This document shows positions 7,986 to 17,826 of a stretch of DNA of 64,000 nt, in pieces (position 1 is the stretch's first letter; every line of letters starts with the position of its first letter). The stretch is from NCBI RefSeq assembly GCF_036669915.1, contig NC_089312.1, positions 30,103,830-30,167,829 on the forward strand, in the 5' to 3' direction. The position numbers were made by a program, and so were the translations under genes. The notes beneath the pieces were generated by a model. That model was not told where the DNA came from and ran no database searches. It saw nothing but the letters and a program-made list of their open reading frames with translations. The DNA is from Pocillopora verrucosa. Lineage: Eukaryota > Cnidaria > Anthozoa > Scleractinia > Pocilloporidae.

Positions 7986-9902
7986 TAACCTTTATGCAAA
8001 TGCACTTCAAAATCTTACTAAGTACCAACACACAATTTATTTTCACTCGCCGTCTACTATTTTAAAAGTGTTGATCTATGTGTAAACGTCAGGCCTGAGT
8101 TTCAGTTTTTGGGGAGTGAAAAACGGCAGGCGCATACTGAAACTATTTTTACCTTCAAGTTACTGCACTTTCAATATTCGACGTGCTCTTCCGCTCTGGT
8201 ATTCCTTAAATGCCGATAGTTGAAATTCCATTTTTCATACGTTTCCATTTTTCCTATAGAAACACTTGACGATAATATTGAATGGTGAAAAAAGTCAAGT
8301 TGCTGAGCCCTTTCGTTTTGATCAGTATGAAGGATGACACAGGTTATATTCAGATAGATGAGAATAACAGGAGAGAGGAAGCGACCTTACGATTTCGCTG
8401 CCGTCAAGATTTTTTCAAGGTTGGCGTTACGTTAACATATTTCGGCTTTATTTTATGGCGTTTTATCAGCTTAGTCCTGTACAGCATTCACGCTACAGAT
8501 TGCTTCTTCCGGGAGAAGCTTGCAAGTTATCGCTGCAAAAACTTCACGATATTTTCTCACGCAAAGGAACTGGAGATAAGTTGGCAGATGTCTTCGTTTA
8601 TCAACACTGTACTTGTTATTCTTGTGCTACGAAAGGTGCCAAACTACTGATGAAGGATATCTTTCTGCTCTTCGAAACAACTCGAAGCATGCCCGGTTCT
8701 GGTCGCTTTTCGCTCAGTTAATGATCGCTGTCGGTTACAACATCATCGTCATCTGCACAGAAACATCTGGTGTAAGTTTAATTATTGAAGTTATGTTCAT
8801 TTTTGGAGAAATTGCGACGACCCTGGTAGTGTATCTGTGGAATACTGTACCCGCACCGTGGAAGGAACCGAGAGACAAAGTAAAGAATTTGGCATACTCA
8901 CTCACTCTGCTTTTGTTTATCCTGGAGAACTGATATCTTTTCGTGTTGATTTCCACGCAAGCAGCTTTCCAAATAACAGGTGTGGATGACTTTCATCGAA
9001 CCCCGTCCGCCCTTCAGGCAGTTACTATTGTGGTCAATGCTGCAGAAGCCACCTTTTATTACGCCATGATGAAATTCTTTTGGAACAAATGGTTTGATGA
9101 TCGAAGAAATATTTTGATCAATGACAATGTTTAAGAACTCCATTTGCATCGTTCACGGGTGGTTGACGCTATGAATAAAAGTCTAATGCAGTTGGTCGAC
9201 AAAACAATAAAAAAGGCGCGATTTATGAGCCGAGCTTTTCATAGGCCGAACTTGATTAGAATCTGAACCACTAAGAGATCATAATCCAGTTTACAATCTC
9301 TTGGAACTGACTCAAATCGAAAAAAGGAGGTCTGTAGATTCAGAAGCTGACATTTATTACCTGTTATGGCCATTCTCAAAACGGCTTTGGTTCGGTACAT
9401 GGAAAGTGCGGCGTCTAAATCTGGAGGCGTTTTACAACCGTTCAAGAGTTAACATTCTCGGCCAAGCCAGAACGGAAGAACGACTGAGCCGTTCCAAATT
9501 GAGGTAGCCATTCTGAATTGACTCAGAAGCGTTCTCACCACGGCAAACAACAATCATATGTATATCTATACAATACGTGCTTGTTGTCTCCATAGGCAGA
9601 CAAACTACTGTGTTTGATGACATGGACGTGATCGTTCATGAATATATTAAATATCAAAGGACCTAGGACGCTTGCTTGTGGAATTCCTGCCGCAATTCCT
9701 TGCCAGTTTGAGAACTGATCTTCTAATCTAACTTGTTGAAGTAGATTTGTAAGGTAATCCTTTATGAGCTCGAAGGTGTTGTCGTCGGCGCCGTTAAGCC
9801 CTAAACTTTTCCACTTTTAAGTCATGTGGTAGAGTATCAAACGCCTTAGATAGGACCATTGATACGAGGCTGATAACACTGTGATTCTCCGACTCTTTTT
9901 TC
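7926..9902 (+). repeat. Duplicated block, copy 2
   Basis: Direct repeat of 662-2770. It lacks the 133-bp miniature element found at 877-1009 and its gene copy is inactivated. Its LINE fragment continues to about 10260, beyond the end of the shared block, showing that copy 1 is truncated on that side. Confidence 0.9.
8282..9134 (+). pseudogene. Broken second copy of the orphan membrane-protein gene
   Basis: The frame follows the intact gene at 1152-2000 from the same ATG for about 120 residues. A 4-base gain near 8642-8650 then shifts it to an immediate TGA. The original frame resumes from about 8650 and runs to a second lesion at 8932-8934, where TTA in the intact copy is TGA. The last 62 codons and stop are otherwise preserved. 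Both lesions cut into the membrane core, so a full protein cannot be made. Most substitutions elsewhere are silent, indicating recent loss. An intron was considered for the first lesion, but no GT-AG pair brackets it sensibly. Confidence 0.85.
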
Positions 9903-10260
9903 CACTGCTCCGTGAGGCTGAGGAGGACAGTGTCAGATCCATGGGATTTCCGATGTGCGATCACATATTCTTGAAAAATGTCTCCAAAATTAGCCCTGAT
10001 TCTCAAGGGGACTTAAGTTTCAAACACTATAGAAAGGGACGGCAAGATTGTTAAGGGTCTGTACTTTGTTTTGATGAGGCGACGGTCTCTCTTGAAAACA
10101 GGAGAAATTTCCCTTGTTTCCATTTCTGAGGTATTCTTGAGCAATCTAGGATAACAATTGAATTGTTTGCTAAAGGGGTGACATAGGAACTCAGCGCCCG
10201 CGGATTCTTTGATTGCTCTCGGTGGGAAACGATCACAACCTTTACTTTCACTGACATTAT
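9545..10260 (-). pseudogene. LINE reverse transcriptase, decayed
   Basis: Minus-strand landmarks in order: a WK..EI.PV-type stretch and K.KYRPLTILP (about 10080-10040), then VLSKAFDTLPHDL (about 9850), AGIPQASVLGPLIFN (about 9690-9650) and LSAYGDN (about 9600) where the catalytic YADD box is expected. Several frame changes and stops lie between them. This is the CR1/Jockey/L2-like clade by motif. It is the more complete version of the fragment at 2500-2770. Confidence 0.8.
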
Positions 10261-12562
10261 TATTTCATTACCTCGTTTACCACTATGAGATTAGTTTTGA
10301 TTGAAAACAATGCAGGTGTACGTGCCATACTGGTATATTGTTCTTCATGATCGAATCTGATGAAGAATACATGTTATCAGTCAAGTTATTAGCTTGGGGT
10401 TATAAAAGGTTCGGGCTGTCTAAACTGAGCTGAGGTTGCAATGTAATTGAGTGGTAGATTTAGTAAACTGAGCCTTTCCCTGTTGACTCGTGACTTACTT
10501 TGGTTTTTACAGTCGAAGCTGTTCTGATTGAGAGGCACCGTATTAAGCGGTGGGTAGTAAAAGTCTCGAAAATTTCCTCCTTAATCACTGTATTTTCCAT
10601 CTCTTCTAAGTGGTCACCTCTATGAAGCAGGGGGTTGCCCTTTACTGAGTCTCAACGGCCTGTTTGTACTGTCTTCCACCTGTATTGAACGGTCACCTAA
10701 GCGGAACCACTCGCACAAAACTAAAAATAAGTCTTTCAAGTGAAATTTAAACCATGTTTCTCTCCCGAAATCAACGTCAGTAGTATTTTTGAGCGAGGTT
10801 TTGTTCATTAACTGGTCAATTATGGCAAAAAAACCGCGTTTTTTACAAGACCCCCATTGCGTGGAACCTGTAGTAAGCAGTCACCGTTTGAGCCTGCTTA
10901 ATTTACGTTCGACTGTTCTTGAATATAGAGCAAGACTGTAAGAAAAGTTCGGATGTCAATGTTAAAGATCTGAGAGGACTATCAGTATAGGTAGCAAGAC
11001 GTTTTGACAAGCTTTTTGGCGCTAATAGTTATTTGCAAATACATGCCGTTTAATAAAAACATCTCATGTTCTGAGATGAAAAATCAGCCATAATAATTTT
11101 TTTTCCGAATATATCTACATAAATATTGAGTCAGCTATATTAAACACGAGCAAAACTTCAGCTTGTTGGATACATGTTCCGAAAAAAAACCGAAGTTTCC
11201 GAGACCTTCTCGTGTAGTTCGGAGAAATGTGTAAAATTTTCGTTGGGATTTACCAGTCAACAACATCGACCGATGAATGTTAACTCGAGTGCCATGCTCT
11301 TAACTCTTTATTTGCGTGTCAGTTTTCAAAACCAATTCAGATTACATACACTCAGATTCATTTACACTTTTCCTGATCTTCGTTTAGTGATGGCGTACTC
11401 ATTTGGCGAGTGAAATCATATCAAGGTATGAGTTTCCTCCGTAAATCCTGGCTGTGATCATCTAAACTTTATTTCCGCTTTATGCTTTTTCTTCCTTCCC
11501 ATTTAATTGCGTTGATGAAAAACGGACTGCCGTAACTTTAATCATCACATGAATTTTTTAGAATGAGTTGCAGTTTTTATCCAGTTTTATCAAATGAAAC
11601 ATTAGATGCATCGAAACTTATAAAACGTTAATAAACTAATCGCGGATTGTTAGCTGATAAGTATGTCCGGTTAAGAATTTCCTTTTTGCGTGAGCAGAGG
11701 TTATTTTATTTGGTATTTACAACGTCATGACTCTGAGAGAATTTTCCAAGATTACCATCGAAATCTTATATCAATTTAATAAGCGAGAGAAATGGATCCT
11801 CTTACTAAACTTGCTTGCCGAGGCGTGACGAGATACAATTCCGTTACCTGCACAAACAGTTATTACTGAGATACCAGTGTTATCATCCAGCGGTCAGTTT
11901 ATGGCAGGGAGCTAATATGTGATATCAAGCTCTATTACTTTGATCAAGTTGACTGAATCTTACTAATTACCGGCTCTGCCAGACGAAAACTCCACGTGAA
12001 GACCAAAGAAGATTCCTGAAACGGGTAGGAAATTCGGAATTTTTTTAAAAAAGGGAAAAAACACGTAACGTTATGTGATTTGTATCTACTTGTTATTGCA
12101 CTGAGATAATCTTGGATCCCAGTTTTCAATTATTTCTCGACATCTAAATCTTAGGTTGTCGTATCTTGTCTTTATCCCCTGAAGGTGCTCGGTAAGATAT
12201 TGTGTTTTGCAACTTATGTGCCACACGACCGATTTACAAACTGTATGTCAGAAGAACAGGTCCTTGTATGGTCATTTCGTTTGTTTTTCTATCTTTTTTT
12301 TCTCCCATGGGGAGAGTGGCGTGGATATGTAAATGTTGGGATGGAAAGGTCGGTCAATTCGGAAAATCGAGCAACTTGAAATCGAGGTACCATTTCTCAA
12401 AATTTCCAGTGGCGACTGGTTACGAAAAATTGTGATTTGTTTGCCGCTTTTACTTTGTAGATCGATACACGCAAAGTTTTGAAATTCAATTGACGAAATT
12501 TCCAGGAAACGAAACAGAACAGACTATTATTCTTAAGATTTGGTTTGCAGAATATAACATCC
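10261..12562. other. Spacer with repeat remnants
   Basis: No host gene recognised. It contains the diverged direct repeat at 11325-11750. Short frames at 10620-10808, 11174-11413 and 12185-12435 lack any family signature. Confidence 0.4.
11325..11750 (+). repeat. Diverged direct repeat of 6717-7050
   Basis: Shares ordered landmarks with 6717-7050 (TTACATACACTCAGATTCAT, GATTGTTAGCTGATAAGTAT, GAGCAGAGG). This copy is longer through internal insertions. Confidence 0.5.
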
Positions 12563-12805
12563 GGAGCCCGTTCCTCGGTAGTCCCGGTAACTTAACGGGC
12601 CCCAAACCATATTTTAAAATCAAAAATTAAAAACAGTAGGGAAGCAGTTTCTGGCACCCTGACCGGTTCATTTTGTTTTAATAGCAGATGGCTTTCTGTA
12701 TCGTTTTCAAAACCTTTGAAATCGCTATTTGGAGCAAAAGTTAGAACAGCTTTATGGGTCCAGTTAAGTTACCGGGACCTTCTAGAAATATGCCTCAGGC
12801 CCGAA
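12563..12805. mobile_element. Foldback miniature element
   Basis: TCCCGGTAACTTAACGGGCC near 12580-12600 is answered in reverse by GGGTCCAGTTAAGTTACCGG near 12756-12775. The outer parts (GAGCCCGTTCCTCGGTAG and a GGCCCGAATTT-type right end) pair more loosely. No coding capacity. Confidence 0.6.
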
Positions 12806-13017
12806 TTTAAATTTACTGCAACTTTTAAAAACCAGACCCCAATTCCAGGCTGTTTGAAACTAAATTAACGCTTGTGCCCATTGACCAATCCTGGCCCAGC
12901 TATATTGGTAATCTAGCTATTGCCATGGGATTATTAACAAGTGTTGACCTGATCCTTCTAATCGCGATCAAGGAGCTCAGCCCAGGTTTTGAATCAGCTT
13001 TAAAACGCGCTCGGCCA

Positions 13018-13685
13018 AGTTATTAAGAGAGAATTTTTCTGGAGACCGCGTGAAATCAAAAAAAAATGTGGCACATGCCTAGAAAAAGCCCTACCTTCAT
13101 ACTTCGCTCAAAGATACCTTAGGGTAAGTCTATAAACGTGGTATAATTTTTTTGTTCAGAACTGTTTTTATTTTCTAGAAAATCACCAAACACTATATCG
13201 AGCCCCAACCGCCATAACAGTGGCCGAAATGAAGCCGACGAGTAGGGCAACAAAAACGTTATTCTTCAAAAGCGCAAAAGAAAGCAAGTCTTTCCGAATA
13301 TTATCTATTTGTATACGAGGTATCAACAAAGGATTTGAATCTAATAACGGGATTATTGACATAACTATGAATTATTGGCGAATATTTGAAAATCGCCAAA
13401 ATTTGATTGATTAAAAATTTCATTTTGGAGCAGTTTTTCAATAAAAATTTTTCCTACTCGGTATAACTCGGAATCACTTGAGATGAGCATTTCTGAAAAT
13501 TGGAAACGATGTTCTTTTCAAGGATATAAAAATTAATTTGGGGCTCTTAATTACTGCGAAGAAATAGCCCGATCTATTTCGTGCAAATCGCAACGCCGCC
13601 GTGTAAACAACCGCAGATAATCCAATTATTCTTTTATTATCGAAGCCATAATTTCTTCAAAATCTTACCGCTTTGAGCTGTGCTT
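13018..13685. repeat. Left arm of a large inverted repeat
   Basis: Reads TTATTAAGAGAGAATTTTTC through CTTACCGCTTTGAG. Its reverse complement matches 16170-16815 along its length, e.g. CTAGAAAATCACCAAACACT here and AGTGTTTGGTGATTTTCTAG there. Minus-strand translation gives MSIIPLLDSN and KDLLSFALL, parallel to the frame in the other arm, but the frame is lost downstream. Confidence 0.85.
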
Positions 13686-14916
13686 TATCAGAAACTCAAT
13701 ATGTTACCCTTACCTTCTGAAACCAGTGATTAAGGAGTGATGTTTCCATTATTTTTGTTTCAAATCGCCATGTTCACTTGAAAAGTGTTTACAACGTCCG
13801 GCTTGACCATTTACAATACTCGGAGCTGTTCATAAATCATCGCAAACCATCGCAACTCTTGACTTATTTCTGCTTCCATACAACTCCAGTATATACAAAA
13901 GTCTTTTTAGCACGATAAACCAAGATGCTTTGATTGCTTACAGTTTCAGTTAAGAAACGTTTGGCTCCCCAAATGGCACAACGATGTTCACCAACGAAGT
14001 CGTGTGTCATCACTCATGTTTGTCACGCAATCACGCTAAACGTGCACAGGACACCCAGACAGGCATTCGTCTGCAGACATCGCTGTACCGAGTGCAGGGC
14101 CAACTAACATTTATTTCTTAGTCAGTGTTATGTTTTAAACAAAAACCTGCGCGAATTCACTTAAAAAACGCTGTAGATCTTTTTTGAGTGTTTTGAATCA
14201 GTGCCATTCTGAAAAACTACTTTTTGACGTTTTCGTAAATTTAGTCACCCCCTGGTACTGACTCTATTTCCACGACTACGCGCTTGCAAAGATTCTATTT
14301 ATCAATAGGCACTTTAAGCATGACGTTAAACGGCAAACGGCAAACGCAAGCTTGCCTTTCATTTTGTTACCTATTTATGGAATTCTTAAAAAAATCCTGC
14401 ACAAAAAATAAAATAAAATAAATCAAACCTACTTAATTCCGTGTACACACGCCTAGAGACAGACGACAGAAATTGAATTTTTGACGTTCGCGGGAAAAAC
14501 AAACGTCATGCGTAACCTCTCAAATGACGAACTTCCCAGTTAACTAAAACAACTAGTTGGCCGTTAATTGTCTAGTGCTCCGTGATTATATACATCACCT
14601 ACGTGTCCCTAGTGGATCGATAAGGTCTACCATGACCTTCAGTGGCAGGCAGACAGGTTCCACGGTGAGGTGTTCTTTTCTAATGACACTGGAAAAATTC
14701 TACCGACTATGTAAACAGAACAACAGACTAACAATTTCGTGCTTTATCTAAGCACTTTGAACGTTAAACTTCACTAAAAACGTAAACCTTCGAGTCACAA
14801 AGTCGGCCGCTTGTATCAGGCCGTGAAACATTACGTGTTATTCGATATCGCCTGACTGTAGATCATTACAATTACATTTTTTAAAGCTTTGGACTTACAC
14901 AATCTCTGTTTTTTGT

Positions 14917-14946
14917 TTTTGTTGTTGTTGTTGTTGTTGTTGTTGT
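14917..14946 (+). repeat. (GTT)n microsatellite
   Basis: About eight GTT units followed by a T run. Confidence 0.9.
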
Positions 14947-15225
14947 TTTTTTAATTTTCCTTACGATAGCGGGCTCATCAATTTAAACCTTTCGATTTTG
15001 TACCTTGATTGCTACGATGATAATGGCCATCGCTAGAAACTTGACAGTTTTCTCAACTCGAACTCGGAAAAAGTTGTTTCCTGTCCCTTAATCAAACAAT
15101 TAATCGGCCATTCTTTGAGATCCCGAATTCTCGACAAGACAGAGGCGGCGTACCCTCGGAGATTCAAGAAATCAGGAAGTTCCTCCATACCAGCTAACTG
15201 AATGGGTTTTATAAAACAAAAAAAG

Positions 15226-15250
15226 GAAGAAAGAAAGAAAGAAAGAAAGG
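15226..15250 (+). repeat. (GAAA)n microsatellite
   Basis: About six units in the purine-rich stretch after ATAAAACAAAAAAAGG. Confidence 0.85.
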
Positions 15251-16169
15251 AAAAGAATACAGTGTCATATACTTTAGGTGTTTTCCTGGTCAATGAAACC
15301 AATATTCAAGCTACATGTAGTTCGTCACTGCTGACAGGTACAGCTAAAGCAAAGGGCTTCGATCTTGCTCACGTAAGGCTGCTTACGATGAACGGAGATA
15401 TCGAGATACCGAAATATTGGAAGGCAACGTGAATATCGATGCCCGTGCTAAAATGAGATCGACTTCCGATTCAACATCATTCACGCCCACAGCCTGTTTG
15501 TGTGCTGAGATGTCTTTCTCACATAAGCGCAGAGGGACTATAAGAGAAGCTTTTCCTGCAACACGACTTCCCTTATCTTGGGAGCAGCATCCCCCAACTA
15601 ATCTTTGAAAGGAGCAATTGATTTCCATTTGGTACGCTCACCTCTTAAAAAAATCGGCGGCTAAACGAAAACACCATTTTAGTTTGTTTTGGAAAATTTA
15701 TGGCGCGACGCTCATTGTATGGTTAGAAACTGTGCCTAATCTAATTTATTTTTTTAGCGCTGAGTATTTTAGAAAGCTACTCCCAATTTAATTTTTCCAC
15801 TCCTGCACCTGTCTACCCTGCAAGCCGTCACAATTTACAAAATAGGATAACACATTTTTTTACGTCGTTAAAAATTAATGCAGTGAAATTTCCTCTATGC
15901 TGTAGTAACATATACCTAATTCATTTAGCAGTCTAGGGTGACGCATGAGTGGTATCGCGCTTAAAAAATGCAAACAACGGTAATTTTAAATTCTGGATTT
16001 AAAACTTTTTCCCGGAAATAAAAAATAGGGGATAAGAAGGAAAGAAAATAAGAGCGTATTGGTAACCGAGCCTCCTTTCTTGTTTATAACAAGATTGAGG
16101 CAAGGAACCAATCTTCGAAAGGTGTTTTTCGCCAGGTGAGCCTAAGAAATCCAGTTTACAATCTAGTAT

Positions 16170-16815
16170 AGGTCAAAGCGATAGGATTTTGTTGAAATTA
16201 TGGCTTCGATAATAAAAAGCCTAATTGGATTATCTGCGGTTGTTTACATGGCGGCATTGCGATTTGCACGAAATAGACCGGGCTACTTCTTCGCAGTAAT
16301 TAAGAGCCCCAAATTAATTTTTATATCCATGGAAAGAACATTCTTTCCACTTTGTAAAAATGCTCATCTCAAGTGATTCCGAGTTATACCAGGTAGGAAA
16401 AATTTTTATTGAAAAACTGCTCCAAAATGTAATTTTTAATCAATCAAATTTTGGCTATTTTCAAATATTCGCCAATAATTCATAGTTATGTCAACAAGCC
16501 CGTTATTAGATTCAAATCATTTTTTAATACCTCGTATACAAATAGGTAAAATTCAGAAAGACTTGCTTTCTTTTGCGCTTTTGAGGAATAAAGGTTTTGT
16601 TGCCCTACTCGTCGACTTCATTTTATGGCGGTTGGGGCTCGATACAGTGTTTGGTGATTTTCTAGAAAATAAAAACAGCTCTGAACAAAAAAATTATACC
16701 ACGTTTATAGCCTTACCCCAAGGTATCTCTGAGCGAAATATGAGGATAGTGATTTTTCCGATCATGTGCCACCTCCCACGCGGTGATAAAAAAAATTCGC
16801 TCTTAACATATCTTA
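16170..16815. repeat. Right arm of the large inverted repeat
   Basis: Mirror of 13018-13685. The inner end is near CAAAGCGATAGG and the outer end near CTTAACATATCTTAACTAA. Small differences (a 10-base gap near 16620, several substitutions) show the arms have diverged since formation. Confidence 0.85.
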
Positions 16816-16820
16816 ACTAA
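16488..16820 (+). CDS. Unassigned 110-aa frame inside the right arm
   Basis: The N-terminal third (IPRIQIGKIQKDLLSFALL) is matched by the minus-strand frame of the left arm. It is followed by a short hydrophobic stretch (GFVALLVDFILWRLGL). After that the two arms differ by a 10-base gap that shifts frame, so at most one preserves the original protein. It may be a first-exon relic of a membrane protein duplicated in opposite orientation. I do not claim it is expressed. Confidence 0.2.
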   Translation: MSTSPLLDSNHFLIPRIQIGKIQKDLLSFALLRNKGFVALLVDFILWRLGLDTVFGDFLENKNSSEQKNYTTFIALPQGISERNMRIVIFPIMCHLPRGDKKNSLLTYLN

Positions 16821-17826
16821 AGAGCGAGACAGGGTTTCAAAAATTTCCTACAGGTTTGTTGTGATCATTAAGGTTGTAAATGGTTATCCTTGTTTTGATT
16901 ACAATGATCACACTTTGGCTCAGTGTCAATAAACTCGTTTTGTATGACAAATGTATGATCCATTAGAAAAGAAGATGACGGGAGTTAGTGACATTCGCTC
17001 CTTTCTTGTCGTTTGGAATAAACAGATAACAAAAACAGCGACTGTTGACATTCTTTGAGGGTACAAGGGCTTCCATGAGAAAAGCGGGCCAACACCAGCA
17101 AAATGAAGATTAAACTGATTTAAAAAATTACCACAACTGAAAACTCCAGTACGCTTGAAAAGGTTATTGGTTTAGAATTAAAAGTCCTTTAATTTTTTTG
17201 GACAAAATTCATCGCTAGTCTGATTCAGTCATAAAGGCAGTAATATGTATTGAACAATTTCTACTCAGGTTTCTTGTTTGAACTTTTGTAGAGCGTTATT
17301 AAATCTGAATCAATATATGCCTCTTCTGTGTTACCACAGCAACTTGTGGGAAGGAAAATTCTTAATACCTTAGTGGCACATAAATTCAGAGCCACTTTTA
17401 ACAAAACTTTTCTGGAAATCTAAAGAATTTGATGCATATTCGATCTTTTTTCTTCGTTATGACGATTCGAAAATTAAATTTTGAAATAAGTGAAAACTGG
17501 AAAGATATGCTCTTAATTTTTAAATTATTCGTCATTAGTGCTACAATCAATAACAATTCAATTGAACAGCGTCACTCAAACGGAAAAGACAAAAGCATCA
17601 TCTCGTCATTTTGCATAAATTATATTACCAACGCGCTCAAATCTTGACTTTTTTACGCGAATGAAAATACTGTCGCATGTATGGGAGTCATGGTGTGAAA
17701 AAGACTACCATTTGAACCCTTTGTATCTTTAGCTCTGGTGAAAATCAACACTGGCGCTTCTCAACTGGCTTTTGGCTGTGAGTAACTGAGCATCGACTGA
17801 TCACCGAGCCATTCTGTAATTTCTAA
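16821..17826. other. Upstream region of the CLN3-like gene
   Basis: AT-rich. The 72-codon frame at 17429-17647 has low-complexity AT-driven composition and is probably chance. The 5' untranslated region of the CLN3-like gene must lie at its right end, but no core promoter element is clear. Confidence 0.4.

Larger units (their letters stand above)
13686..16169. other. Spacer between the inverted arms
   Basis: About 2.5 kb. I find no transposase, recombinase or host gene motif. It carries two microsatellites and several short frames (14557-14751 +, 15033-15302 -, 15202-15432 +, 15383-15628 -) that overlap in different frames and show no family signature. Confidence 0.4.

Noticed and set aside
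8455..8721. 88-codon frame inside the broken membrane-protein copy
   Set aside because: It is an out-of-frame shadow of the pseudogene; the same shadow starts at 1325 in the intact copy.
15033..15628. Overlapping small frames in the inverted-repeat spacer
   Set aside because: They overlap on both strands, and part of the sequence comes from a GAAA microsatellite; no conserved motif.
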